Below are positions 1 through 10,415 of a DNA stretch of 64,000 nucleotides, in pieces. The notes beneath the pieces were generated by a model. The model saw only the letters and a list, made by a program, of their open reading frames with translations, was not told the origin of the DNA and searched no databases. This DNA is from Solen grandis (taxonomy: Eukaryota > Mollusca > Bivalvia > Adapedonta > Solenidae): positions 10,388,956-10,452,955 of the forward strand of contig CM037778.1 of NCBI GenBank assembly GCA_021229015.1, given 5' to 3'. The position numbers were made by a program, and so were the translations under genes. How positions within the stretch are numbered: the first letter of the stretch is position 1; every line of letters starts with the position of its first letter.

Positions 1-1545
1 GAGCCAATTTTGACCCCAGGGTCATGATTTGAACAAACTGGGTAGAGGTCTATTAGCCCATGTTACATAAACTCCAGACCTTGTGGTTTTTGAGAAGAAA
101 TTTTTCTAGCTTTTTTCCAAAATAAGTCTATGTAAAATCAAGTGATCCCTGGGGCGGGGCCAATTTTCACCAAATATCTAAACGCCAGGCCATGTGTTTT
201 CTAGTTTCCTAAAAAGAAGCATTTTCAAGTTATTTCTATATCAGCCTATGTAAAATCAGGTGACCCCAATGGCGGGGCCAAATTTGACCCCAAGGCCATG
301 ATTTGAACAAACTAAATATAGATCCACTAGACAATTCATGATTTGAACAAATTTGGCAGAGGTCTATTATCTAAATATCTAAACTCCAGGCCTTGTGATT
401 TCTGAGAAGAAGATTTTTCAGGTTTCTCCTATATTAGTCTATGTTAAATCAAGTGATCCCTGGGAAGGGGCCAATTTTGACCCCAGGGCCATGATTTGAA
501 CAAACGTTGAAGAGATACACTAGACAATGCTACACACCAAATTTCTAAACACCAGGCCTTGATTTTTCAAGTTTTTCCTATATTAGCCTGTGTTAAATCA
601 AGTGACCCCTGGGGCGGGGCCAATTTTGACCCCAGGGTCATGATTTGAACAAACTTGGTAGAGATCCACCAGACAATGCTACACACCAAATATCTTAACT
701 CTATGCCTTGTGGTTTCTGAGAAGAAGATTTTTCAAGTTTTTTTCCTATATTAGCCTTTGGTAAATCAAGTGACCCCTGGGGCGGGACCAATTTTGACCC
801 CAGGGTCATAATTTTTAAAATCTTTGTAGAGAGTCATAAGATCATGCTGCATACCAAATATCTAAACTCCGGGCCTTGTGGTTTCTGAGAAGAAGATTTT
901 TCAAGTTTTTTTTCTATATTAGCCTATGTAAAATCAAGTGACCCCTGGGGCGCGGCCAAATTTGACCTCAGGGCCATGATTTGAACAAACTTGGTAGGAT
1001 CTAGACAATGCTCACACCAAATATCTTAACCCCAGGCCTTGTGGTTTCTGAGAAGAAGATTTTTCAAGTTTTTCCTATATTAGTCTATGTTAAATCAAGT
1101 GACCCCTGGGGCGGGGCCAATTTTGACCCCAGGGTCATAATTTGAACAATCTTGGTAGAGAGTCATAAGATCATGCTACATACCAAATATCTAAACTCCA
1201 GACCTTGTGGTTTCTGAGAAGAAGATTTTTTCAAGTTTTTCCTATATTAGCCTATGTAAAATCAAGTGACCCCTGGGGCGGGGCCAAATTTGACCCCAGG
1301 GCCATGATTTGAACAACTTGGTTGTGATCTACTAGACAGTGCTGCACACCAAATATATAAACCCAAGGCCTTGTAGTTTCTGAGAAGAAGATTTTTCAAG
1401 TTTTTCCTATATTAGCCTATGTTAAATCAAGTGACCTCTGGGGTGGGGCCAATTTTGACCCCAGGGTCATAATTTGAACAATCTTGGTAGAGAGTCATAA
1501 GATCATGCTACATACCAAATATCTAAACTCCAGGCCTTGTGCCAA
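1..1545 (-). repeat. Pearl-like tandem array, ~166-bp unit
   Basis: About nine diverged copies of one unit, each marked by a GACCCCAGGGTCATGATTTG-like block. The block recurs near 12, 284, 475, 628, 796, 964, 1125, 1292 and 1457, so the spacing is 161-168 bp in the better-kept part. The reverse complement of the same unit is found at 18595-19276, where it ends in the GGGCC hairpin typical of the pearl-like elements here. This array is therefore the body of such an element in minus orientation, cut by the window edge. It is not coding. Confidence 0.85.
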
Positions 1546-3304
1546 TGAATCAATAAAAATGATTACCATGACACAAAAAACACGGGATTCAAACAATATA
1601 ATCAACAAAGATTGGTTTAAAATGAACATGAAACTCTTAAACTGCTAAAATGATGTCTCGGACATCTAACAATGTCTAACAATGCTTAATACTACAAGCC
1701 TATATATGATTATCCAATTCATCTCTGTACCGACAGTCAAGCACACGAAATTAATGCTATAGAGCTCCCAAACCCAAGTTATTTGATGTATCTGAACCCC
1801 TGGTTTCGAGAATGTTCTGAATCTTTTCGCCCCTAACAATGCTAGGTGACTACTAAGGGGACAGAACATCACGATACCCAAAGCCTAACAATAATAACGA
1901 TGTACTTGCGATACCAACTGCCCCGAGCAATTAAGCTTTGCTCGCCTTTTATACTTTCCCAAGAATCACGTGACCCATTCACAATCTTCTAGGGAGAATT
2001 TCCCCGGAGAAACCATTCCCGTTATATAATAATATCCAAGGGGGTGTCAGTTCATACGAGAGACGAAATGACCATGAATTAAGCATTTAAATCCAATTAA
2101 TAAATTAGAACAATGAAATATTATATAATAAACTATTTAAATATACGGTTTGTTACTTTTTGATATTAGAATGCCGAAAATAAAAGAATGCCGGCCGCCT
2201 AAACATCGAATCGGGCAACCGGAAGTAGAAACAATGTTAAAATTTACTTGAATTATTCAAACGAAAACTATTAAATTACACACTAAAAACCAGGTTCGTT
2301 ACAAGGTAAATGTGTTAGTTTTAAATGAATTAAAATGTATTCAATGTGAAATAAGGGATTAATATGATTTATTTTAAGGATGTAATCATGCAGAATTTCC
2401 GTCACTTTTGAATGGCGGATTCTGTCATTTTGCCGAAATCCGTCATTTTTCTTTTTCTTTTTTTGACCCACCGTCACTGTCATCTACTAATTAAGCTTTC
2501 GAGGACTTTATATATATATATATATATTAGGATTTTTCGATATAACTTAATTAAATTCTCATTCATTTCTTTTAATAATGTGTATAGTTAACCTTCGCTT
2601 TAGAGATTCATTGATGTTTTATTGAATCTTAAATTTCTATATAAGATTAATTTCTGTTTTAAGCAGAAAGCATTTATCAGATTTTTTTTAAGAAGTTTCT
2701 GAAATACTTGTGTTAACTAAATTTGGTTTTGAAGCACTGAGTAGACCTTTGAATTTAATGTGGTGTAGTCAAATGTTTACTTGGGCCATTCAAATGTATG
2801 AGAGCCTGTGTTTATTACTGATTTGCTTTATTTATATTTTGCTATCTGTTGAATACTTTTATAAATAAAACTGTTATTTATTTTAAAATTAAATCGGCCT
2901 TGTTTTATATCTTTGATCCTTGGTCTAGAGTTAGCATTAGTTACCTTATACATTTTATATATATATTTTTTTTTTATTTATACAAACATACTCAGGCACG
3001 CAAACGAACACATTACACACCGACAATAAAGTCGAAGACTGCTGATTGAGCTGAACGCTAAGAAGGAAACGAATCCGTCCCAGTTTATAAACCAGTAGCG
3101 CATTTCAATATGAAGACGGAAAATAATACGAATCAAACATCATTTTGTTATTTTTCATTGAAATAGCATTAAATTTAGGTTTGAAATGCAATTAAAAAGT
3201 CTGGCCTATATATTTTGAGAATAGCCCTGGTGAAGAGATAACTTGTTACAAATTATTTGTAAAAGATTTGATTTTTTTTAACTTCAGTCAATTTATTTCT
3301 CTAG
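1546..3304. other. Non-coding stretch, no gene seen
   Basis: AT-rich sequence with no supported coding region. It contains a short (AT)n run near 2512-2527 and T-rich runs near 2450-2465 and 2967-2978. The short open frames have no recognisable domain. Confidence 0.5.
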
Positions 3305-3535
3305 GAAGCAGGTTCCAATCTACCGGTGGACAAGAGTGTCATACAAAAGGTAAAAGATCTGGCTGTCCAAGGACACCGACACACAGATAGCATCAGACAT
3401 ATCACAAAAGACTTTGTGTCGGAAACAGTTGACACTCCTGTGACGCCATTCAATCGAAGATTCAAACCATCCAAAAAAGACATAAGAAATTATGTCTACC
3501 AGAAAGTTGTTGGACTTAAGTACTATTGCAGATGA
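3305..3535 (+). CDS. CaRF-like domain exon (partial gene)
   Basis: An exon-like block follows a pyrimidine-rich acceptor (TTTATTTCTCTAG) and runs in phase 0 to a TGA. The 76 residues read LPVDKSVIQKVKDLAVQG and later FNRRFKPSKKDIRNYVYQK. This order (PVDKxxxxKVKDL, then NRRFxPxxxDIRNxxY) matches the DNA-binding region of calcium-responsive transcription factor (CaRF/ALS2CR8 family), which in vertebrates binds a calcium-response element. No upstream exon was found in the window, and the left end of the large mobile element begins about 190 bp downstream. It may be the last exon of a host gene or a captured or retired fragment. The family call rests on motif memory, not a search. Confidence 0.55.
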   Translation, partial: EAGSNLPVDKSVIQKVKDLAVQGHRHTDSIRHITKDFVSETVDTPVTPFNRRFKPSKKDIRNYVYQKVVGLKYYCR

Positions 3536-3777
3536 ATGGTTAACAAAACGCAACAAAAGCTTAAACAGGTGAAGCGATCAAAAATATTTCAATGAAGAAC
3601 AATATAAGCAAAGCTAAAGGGTCGTGTCTGTCTATTTCTCACGCATTTTAGTGACGTACAATCTCACGTAGTATAGTGACATTTGCATAACCACGCCCAG
3701 CGCTTTACTTTAACACATAGCTCGTTAACACTAATTCCCACGCACTTGAGTGTCAACGGCTAAGATCCCACGGACTT

Positions 3778-6580
3778 ATGGTATGTTGTGTATATATCCC
3801 ACCATATAATTCCAAAATTCTTAAAACCAGTAAGACTGATATGTTTGATGAAATAGAAAGCGGTGTAGAAAAATACAAAGTACTAGGAAAAGTAATTATT
3901 AATGGTGATTTGAACTCTAGAACATCTATTGAACAGGATTATATCTTACATGACAGATATATCGATAATGATGATCAGGTAGACCACGCATCACATTATC
4001 CTGCAAGATTAAATAAAGATAATGTACTAGATACATATGGTAAACGTTTAATAAATCTTTGTAAAGCTACAAATATTTTAATCTGCAATGGAAGATTAAA
4101 ACATGACGCAAATATTGGTGAATATACTTTTATTAACAAAGTATCAAACACAACCCTTGACTATGTTCTCACAGAATATGAAAATTTTCAACATTTCACA
4201 CATTTTGAAGTACAATCGCCCAATGAATTTTCCGATCACAATGCATTACGTTGTAAACGCCCCCAAAAGTCACGTGACAATAACATCGCTCAAGGTAAAC
4301 CATTCATAGTTTAGGACAGTTCACGCGTGCATGATTTTCATGATAGTATACACAGTAAAGCTACAGAACTGAACACACTTATTAATAGCTTAAATGACGA
4401 TAGTGTATCTGTAAATCGCTCGATACACGCCTTTACAAAAATGTTATCGGATTGTGCTTTGAAACATTTTGGTAAATTCAAAGCCAGTAAACCAAAGAAA
4501 AAGCTGATACAAAAGCATTGGTTTAATAGAGAATGCTGTCTTGTACGTAAAACATTTAATGAGACTAGGAATAAATATATAAGAAATAAAACTAATATGA
4601 CTAGAACAAATTATCTGAAAACTAAAAGCACGTACATAAAAATAAAACGTAAAAATAAAATGATATTCAAAAGAACCGAAGGTTTTAGAGTAACAAATTT
4701 GTCAAAACATAATCCAAAGTTATTTTGGAAACAAGTTAAATCTACATACCAAAGTAAAAATAGGGAATCGATTAACATATCGATAGGCGAATTATTTCAA
4801 CACTTTAATAATCTATATGGAGATCAACAAAATACTTATGCTAAATACGACAATGATTTGCTTATAACTGATACGGACTTAGATAATGACTTTGCTGAAA
4901 CAGAAATAAAAAAAAGCTGTTTTCGCTCAAAATAACTCAAAGAGCCCTGGAAACGACGGTCTTATTGCAGAAATTTTCAAGTCAATAATTGATATTATTC
5001 TATCATTCTTAACAAAATTATATAACAAACTGTATAAAGATGGATTATTCCCTGATACGTGGACAGAAGGAATACTCATCCCTATCTTTAAAGGGGGGAG
5101 CCATGAACCCAAAAATGTTCGTGGAATAACCCTAAATAATATATTAGCTAAAATTTACTCCAAATTAATTGTTGATAGATTAACAAAATGGACGATTAAA
5201 AACAATACAATAATAGATAATCAATATGGATTCCAAAAACACAAATCAACCATTGACTGTATCTTTATACTACATGCTCTCATAGCTAAAACATTATCTA
5301 GTAAACAAAAACTACACGTGGCATTTCTTGACTGGGAAAAGATGTTCGACAGAATAGATCGTAATTTACTTTGGCAGAAACTATCTTATATAAATGTTAG
5401 CAGCAAAATGATAAAAGCGCTACAATCTATGTACAAATGTGTTAAGGCAACTATACACTACCAAAATTTAAAATCGACTCCAATTATTCACACATTGGAG
5501 TTAAACAAGGGGACCCCAGCAGCAGTTTACTATGTCTACTCTTCTTAAATGATATTATCCAAAATATAAATTACAACCTAGATGGCATTATTACACTTGA
5601 AAATCTGCGTATATTCCTATTACTTTTTGCAGACGACGCATCTATATTTGCACAAGACCCAGTCTCTCTTCAGTGCATGTTAAACGATATTGAGCGATAC
5701 TGTAATAACAATAAACTCAAACTTAATGTAAATAAAACAAAAATAATGATTTTTGAAAACGGAAGAAACACAGAATATGATTTTTACCTATACAATACTA
5801 AATTAGAGATTGTAAAATATTTAGGTATTTATTTATATAAAAATGGCAACTGGAGACAAACTCAAATGAGTATTTCTCAACATGTATCTTATAAGTTACA
5901 TAATTTATTTACTATATTTAACCAATTTGAAATAACTATATCTAAAAAGATACAGCTTTTCGACACGTTAGTAGGTTCAACTCTTAACTACGGTGCAGAA
6001 ATTTGGGGAACACACCTAGCCAGATATTGAAACATACACACAAAATTCTGCAGAAAAATATTAGGAGTAAAAATATACACAAATAGAGAAGCATTATATG
6101 GTGAATTAGAAAGATTACCTATGCATATTTATAGAAAAATTATATTAATTAAATACTGGATAAAATTATTAAAGTTAAATCCAAGAACTATTCTTTATAA
6201 AACATATGAAATGCTAAAACAAGATCAAATGGGCATCATATATTAAACGTATTTTAGAAAACAATATTAATATAAATTATTTAAAAATCGATATATATTA
6301 TCAAAACTGGTATAGTAAAATTAATAATTCGCAACGCCTACAAAATTACAATCTCTATAAACACACCAAGAAAAATAGATTATGCAAAATTGCCAAATAC
6401 CATTTTCTGCTAATATGTCCTAAATATACACATTTAAGAAGAAAATATATAAAGAGATATTATTACACGTGGCCAACTATACAGAAATTTATTAACTTGA
6501 TGTCAAACAATTCATCAAAAACATTAAATATGTTAAGCAAATTTATATATCATGCAAATTTATTGAGAATAAATGTATGA
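3778..6580 (+). pseudogene. LINE ORF2: endonuclease plus reverse transcriptase, broken
   Basis: This encodes a retrotransposon polyprotein that would nick DNA and prime reverse transcription. Visible in order: the C-terminal half of an AP-endonuclease-like domain (VCCVYIPPYNS, NGDLNSRTS, TLDYVLTE, FSDHNALR); a linker; RT blocks from about 4940 (KSPGNDG, ...YGFQKHKSTID, AFLDWEKMFDRIDR, KQGDPSSSL); the catalytic box FADDASIF at about 5628-5650; and a C-terminal region (HFLLICPKY...) ending near 6580. Breaks: an in-frame TAG at 4312-4314, a frameshift in the A-run near 4906-4916, another near 5490-5500, a stop at 6028-6030 and a further break near 6244. It is a dead copy. Confidence 0.9.
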
Positions 6581-6819
6581 ATTATTAAATCTATGTAATC
6601 CTACAAAAAATACAGCTAGAAATGTACGAATAATGACTGTGTAATGTTGATTAGGTTTCACATATATTATCTTTACTAAAACTCATTAGATAAAATTATT
6701 GTTTATTTTTCATTCTGTTTCTTTTACATGATCTCTACATTTGTAATAAACATGTAATTTCTGTGAATGATGTAAACATGTAATATGTTTTATGCAAATA
6801 AAATATTGTATTGTATTGT
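3781..6819 (+). mobile_element. 5'-truncated LINE (non-LTR retrotransposon)
   Basis: The insert carries endonuclease and reverse-transcriptase coding remains and ends in AATAAA followed by a short (ATTGT)n tail at about 6804-6819, as expected of LINE 3' ends. The 5' end is truncated inside the endonuclease. The target is legible: the left flank ...CACGGACTTATGG and right flank TACAGGCTATT... are contiguous in the inverted arm near 11300. No long target-site duplication is visible. Plus orientation. The clade was not assigned; the layout fits jockey/CR1/I-type elements. Confidence 0.85.
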
Positions 6820-6884
6820 ACAGGCTATTCGCACGTCGTTATAATGTAAAAAGTTCAATTAAACGCGCTTAGGATATACCCTAT

Positions 6885-7612
6885 TTTTCCTAAAATTATG
6901 TTGTTTTTGAGAAATATACGGTCCCACGCACTTAAGTACATGATTTAAGTCAAATATCTTGTTTCTGAGGAAAAATACGGTCCCACGCACTTAAGGTACA
7001 CCCTGATTTAAGTCAAATATCTTGTTTCTGAGGAAAAATACGGTCCCACGCACTTAAGGTACACCCTGATTTAAGTCAAATATTTTGTTTCTGGGGAAAA
7101 ATACGGTCCCACGCACTTAAGGTACACCCTGATTTAAGTCAAATATCTTGTTTCTGAGGAAAAATACGGTCCCACGCACTTAAGGGACAGCCGGTTCTAA
7201 GTCTGATAAGATCTTTCTAAGGTACTATACGGCCCTAACCACTTAAGTAAAACTCTGTTCTAAGGCTGATTGTTGTTTCTGAGGTACTATACGGTCCAAA
7301 TCACTTAAGGTACACCCGATTCTAAGCCTAATATGTTGTTTTTGAGGAAATATACGGTCCCACACACTTAAGTTAAACTTGGTTTAATAAGATGTTTCTT
7401 ATGTACTATACGGCCCCACGCAATAAAGGGACATCCTGTTCTAAGCCTGATAAGTTATTTCTATGGTACTACGCACTTATGGTACACCCGGTTCTAAGTC
7501 TAATATGTTGTTTCTGAGGTACAATACGGTCCCACGCACTTAAGGTACAACCGGTTCTAAGTCCACACATTTAAGGTACAACCGGTTCTAAGTCCACGCA
7601 CTTAAGGTAGAA
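6885..7612 (+). repeat. 63-bp subterminal minisatellite (left arm of composite element)
   Basis: About eleven units anchored on CGGTCCCACGCACTTAAG start near 6919, 6978, 7041, 7104, 7167, 7230, 7292, 7355, 7411 and 7527, with two shortened copies near 7565-7610. The units also hold TAAGTCTAATATGTTGTTTC, and a diverged copy of that segment lies inverted in the right arm near 10115-10140. The array begins directly after the LINE-interrupted terminal sequence and ends about 25 bp before the first coding segment. Confidence 0.85.
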
Positions 7613-7777
7613 ATGGGAGGTACGTGACAATAGCCATGGATTGCGACGAGTTACTGATGATCTTCTTGCCGATCAAGGTACTACGCGCCCCTATGAAAAG
7701 CAGGGTGACATTTCGCCCGATAGTCTTAAGAGGCAAAGATTGTCAGCCCTAGCCATAGGAGGTCAGTCAAAAAGTAC

Positions 7778-8190
7778 ATGGGAAAAGAATTTTCTGTGGA
7801 TCAGATCGAAGAGATTGACAAACTCTACTCTCGTTATGAAGCCCGGCTAGGAGCGAGTATGACCATGATCCTCGGCTCCGCAGCACTCCAAATTTACACA
7901 ATGGTGGTAAGCCACTTTTTACTGATCCTACGTCAAGATCAGCGTCGGAGACCCACGAGCGCTTATTCCGTTCCTTCACCGACAGATGTAATATCGGCAG
8001 CCGTGGGTCTCCGACGCTGCGTCAAGATTTACTTATTGCTGACTTGGGGTCTGACCCTTTCGTCGGCCACGTGCAAAACACCACTACACTACCTGCTATA
8101 CCATCGCTTTGGTCCGTACTTAGCTCCTGTCACAGCAATGCTATGCCCTTTTAAACATTGCCAAGCACCTAGTAAGCAATTAGTGATACT
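7778..8190 (+). pseudogene. Conserved element gene 1, split by an 80-bp MITE and frameshifted
   Basis: I do not recognise a named family. The first segment (from ATG 7778) contains IDKLYSRYEARLGASM and a hydrophobic stretch ALQIYTMVVSHFLLIL. The frame is then broken by the MITE at 7940-8019. After it, frame 1 reads DLLIADLGSDPFVGH, and a second shift moves coding-like sequence to frame 2 (YHRFGPYLAPVTAML). The alternation of coherent segments between frames indicates one ancestral gene with one insertion and at least one later indel. Coding-like sequence may start upstream, near 7636-7777. The next gene follows at once, suggesting a compact same-strand cluster. It could be a structural or accessory protein of the element; the function is unknown. 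Confidence 0.55.
7940..8019. mobile_element. 80-bp MITE with perfect 18-bp inverted ends
   Basis: The ends are CAGCGTCGGAGACCCACG (7940-7957) and its exact reverse complement (8002-8019). The insert is flanked by the 9-bp direct repeat CGTCAAGAT at 7931-7939 and 8020-8028. The insert plus one duplicated copy is 89 bp, not a multiple of three, which explains the frame change of the surrounding gene. A 9-bp duplication fits Mutator-like elements; the superfamily is inferred only from that length. Confidence 0.9.
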
Positions 8191-8198
8191 AAGTGAAG

Positions 8199-8558
8199 AT
8201 GACAAAAGTCGAGGAACCGCAGAAAAAACAGCCGGAGCCGGAGCCGCAGAAGTCGCCGGAGAGGGTGACAAATCCGTCGCCCGAGGACCCTAGGCGTGTT
8301 GCGGCTAGTAAGGCAGGGGCGGAGGCCAGAAAAAAGAAGCAGAAAGATCTTTTGAAGCGTCTAAAGGCGGTGGAGGCCCGGCAGATGGACACTCAAAAAC
8401 CCACTCAGGAGGAACCGCCAAAACCCTCTGACAATACAATAGCTGCAATATTTTGGAAAACTAAGGTGGCAGACACTGCCGCTGGCACTCAATATAATCC
8501 TGTCGTCGAATTGAACAAGCCCGTCTATCATAAACCCGATCCTCATTATATGGAATAA
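8199..8558 (+). CDS. Element gene 2: Lys/Glu/Pro-rich 119-aa protein
   Basis: An intact frame from ATG 8199 to TAA 8558. An in-frame GTG lies two codons upstream, but the ATG is the natural start. Residues 1-30 are rich in Pro, Glu, Gln and Lys. A basic helical segment follows (RVAASKAGAEARKKKQKDLL), then a Pro/Glu spacer and a Tyr- and Pro-containing tail ending HKPDPHYME. There is no signal peptide or membrane span. The next ATG lies two bases after the stop, so genes 2 and 3 form a tight pair. I do not recognise the family. The charged, disordered-looking make-up would suit a nucleic-acid-binding or virion-core-like role, but that is inference only. Confidence 0.6.
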   Translation: MTKVEEPQKKQPEPEPQKSPERVTNPSPEDPRRVAASKAGAEARKKKQKDLLKRLKAVEARQMDTQKPTQEEPPKPSDNTIAAIFWKTKVADTAAGTQYNPVVELNKPVYHKPDPHYME

Positions 8559-8560
8559 GA

Positions 8561-8698
8561 ATGTCTGCGGACGGAAAGGAAATAATAAACGCTATCTATC
8601 ACGGTGCTGTGGTAGCTGGACTTTCAATAGGATACGCCAGATTAGGTAAGGCTGTACTTGGAGGTAATTTTCCCAAGCTAAACTTCTCAAACTTCTGA
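8561..8698 (+). CDS. Element gene 3: 45-aa hydrophobic protein, probably C-terminally truncated
   Basis: An open frame from ATG 8561 to TGA 8698, beginning two bases after gene 2. The sequence opens MSADGKEIINAIYHGAVVAG and continues with the hydrophobic segment LSIGYARLGKAVLGG, enough for one short membrane or amphipathic helix. It then ends abruptly in a Phe/Asn-rich tail, which suggests that a frameshift or deletion removed the rest. No family name is offered. The close packing with genes 1 and 2 and the same strand argue for co-transcription within the element. Confidence 0.5.
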   Translation: MSADGKEIINAIYHGAVVAGLSIGYARLGKAVLGGNFPKLNFSNF

Positions 8699-8761
8699 AC
8701 CTGCGAGATCGAAACAGGAAACTCGATGCCCGTGATGTCTAGGCTGTCATCGGTTGGGTAG

Positions 8762-9061
8762 CTAGAGGGCCGGTCCGAGTGGCGTGCGGCTGGAAACTTG
8801 AGAGGTAGTGCTAGTGAGTTCTCTCATTACATAAGAATAGTTGCGATTGGCCTTGGTTTCTGTCCTATTAAGAGCCTTCTTCACATCATCACAGGCCTTG
8901 CTGCAAAGTCATGTTTCAGAATGTGTTCCCTTCCAACACTTCCTACAAGGGCGTGGTTCTTTCCCAAGATTTGCTATATGTTTGCTGCAAAGCTTGTTTA
9001 CACACCTCCAACCGCATCTCTCAAACTTAGAAACCACTAGCCATTGACACGTGTTCTCCAT
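8762..9061 (-). pseudogene. Element gene 4: Cys-rich protein with one internal stop
   Basis: On the minus strand an ATG at 9061-9059 opens a coherent frame (MENTCQWLVV...). It runs 50 codons to a TGA at 8911-8909 and then continues coding-like to a TAG at 8764-8762, 100 codons in all. Cysteines come in close pairs: CGWRC, CSKH, CRKCWKGTH before the stop and CSKAC just after it. The tail contains DDVKKALNR. The pattern suggests a small zinc-binding protein with two or more Cys/His clusters. It converges on gene 3 and diverges from the HTH gene at 9214. The stop could be a true end (a 50-aa product) or a disabling mutation; the continued Cys pattern favours the latter. Confidence 0.5.
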
Positions 9062-9213
9062 AGTTCTATACTTATGGCAATTATTACTCTAAATAAAGAT
9101 CGAATGTGCGGCAAATTGAGCGGGCCGAAATTTGCGGTAGCTCCGGCAAATATACGGGACACCAATCAGAGAATACGCCGGTTAGGGCACACTAACTAGA
9201 GACATACACCAAA
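9062..9213. promoter_or_regulatory. Divergent intergenic region between genes 4 and 5
   Basis: A 152-bp spacer separates the starts of the minus-strand Cys-rich gene and the plus-strand HTH gene. It holds a CCAAT box (ACCAATCAG at about 9160-9168) and GCCGAAATTTGCGG at about 9124. The same GCCGAAATTTG core is the constant part of the GC-rich minisatellite at 9440-9752. A shared control region is plausible, but no element is proven. Confidence 0.35.
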
Positions 9214-9420
9214 ATGCCGAGAAAGAAACTACAACTTTCTGCGGAAGCCATTCGACACATTGCTTCGGACGAGATCGGGGTACGCGCAGCAAAAACTAAA
9301 TACGGAATAGGCGAAAGGAGGGTTCACCGTATTCGGAAAGGCTTGGAGACCGTAGACACATCAGCCGCAGAGCATGCCAACGCCAACGCAGATAGGGGGG
9401 ATGGCCCTGGTCCCAACTAA
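9214..9420 (+). CDS. Element gene 5: small helix-turn-helix DNA-binding protein
   Basis: A 68-residue frame from ATG 9214 (context CCAAAATGC) to TAA 9420. It starts with the basic MPRKKLQLS. Residues about 9-42 (AEAIRHIASDE, then VRAAKTKYGIGERRVHRIRK) read as a homeodomain-like/Psq helix-turn-helix: helix, turn around KYGI, then a basic recognition helix. The remaining 25 residues are Ala/Asn/Asp/Gly-rich and look disordered. Such domains occur at the N-terminus of pogo-type transposases and in small regulators. Here nothing catalytic follows, because the GC-rich minisatellite begins 20 bp downstream. It may be a repressor, an end-binding protein, or the N-terminus of a truncated transposase. 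Confidence 0.55.
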   Translation: MPRKKLQLSAEAIRHIASDEIGVRAAKTKYGIGERRVHRIRKGLETVDTSAAEHANANADRGDGPGPN

Positions 9421-9439
9421 GAAATAAATAGGAAGGTGG

Positions 9440-9752
9440 GCGAAAATTTGGATGGAGAATTTTGGTAGCCGAAATTCGCCATCCAAATATTTGCGGACCC
9501 GGCTGTTAGGGTGGGGTGGGCCCTGGTAGCCGAAATTTGGGTGGGGCGTGGGCCCTGGTAGCCGAAATTTGGGTGGGGTGGGCCGTGGGGTGGGCCCTGG
9601 TAGCCGAAATTTCGGTGGTCCGTGGGCCCTGGTAGCCGAAATTTGGGTGGGGCGTGGGTGGGATGGGACCTGGTAGCCGAAATTTGGGTGGGGCGGGCCC
9701 TGATAGCCGAAATATGCCGGAAGGGGGGGCTGGGAGCCGAAATTTGCGCCGG
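9440..9752. repeat. GC-rich minisatellite with GGTAGCCGAAATTTG core
   Basis: Nine or so units of variable length (about 26-51 bp) built from CCTGGTAGCCGAAATTTGGG plus G-rich spacer GGTGGGGCGTGGG. The minus-strand open frames across it (Pro-rich repeats) arise from unit lengths and stop-poor G/C content and are not considered a gene. A degenerate unit at 9738-9755 ends GCCGAAATTTGCGCCGGC. Confidence 0.8.
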
Positions 9753-10415
9753 CAAAAAATACGCTATAGTAAGAAATGACTAGAAAGGCTCCTTTTGTTA
9801 TTAAAACCGATAAGAAATGATGATGTGGGTCTGGACTACGAGAAATAACGAGGAAGGCTCCGTTTGCCATTCTAAAGTAGTCCAGAACCACCATTATGTA
9901 TACTACTCTTGGACATATCGTGTGGGCCCGATCCAGACCCTGGGCCGGCGAGGGTGGTGGACCGTCCCCGGGGCTCCGCCTTGGAGGCTCGATGGGCCCT
10001 AAATTATCTCTAGACGAAAGTGGTGCCTGGGAGGCTCTATGGTCCCTAAATTATCTTTCTGGGAGAGAGTGGTCAAGAACCCCCATTGTGTATACTACTT
10101 ATTAGACTAGGGTCGAATTGAACTTCAGAAACAACATATTAGACTTAAAACAGGGTTACCTGAAGTGCTATGGACCAGATTTACCCTCAGAAATAAAACA
10201 GGGTGTATGATGGTCTAACAAGTTTTCGGGGTACTAAAGAGATCGATCTAAATTTGCATATCAAATATCATTAAACTTTTCATTTAATTAGAATAAAGGG
10301 GTGAAACAATAAATTTTGTCACTCCCTGTACACATTTGCGAATCTTAAATTCATCTCGATCAAAACAGAGCAGCGTTCATTCCAGTGTAGGTCAACGGTG
10401 ATGACATAAAAAGTT
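9753..10415. repeat. Right arm of composite element: paired imperfect duplications
   Basis: Three small duplications are visible. AGAAATGACTAGAAAGGCTC (9772) pairs with GAGAAATAACGAGGAAGGCTC (about 9840). GGAGGCTCGATGGGCCCTAA (9983) pairs with GGAGGCTCTATGGTCCCTAA (about 10030). CCATTATGTATACTACT (about 9891) pairs with CCATTGTGTATACTACT (about 10083). From 10105 to 10190 an inverted copy of the left-arm 63-bp unit appears (TGTTTCTGAAG...TAAGTCTAATATG on the minus strand). No gene is seen. Confidence 0.6.

Noticed and set aside
9361..9894. Pro-rich minus-strand frame of 177 codons
   Set aside because: It is the antisense of a G-rich minisatellite and overlaps a better supported HTH gene.
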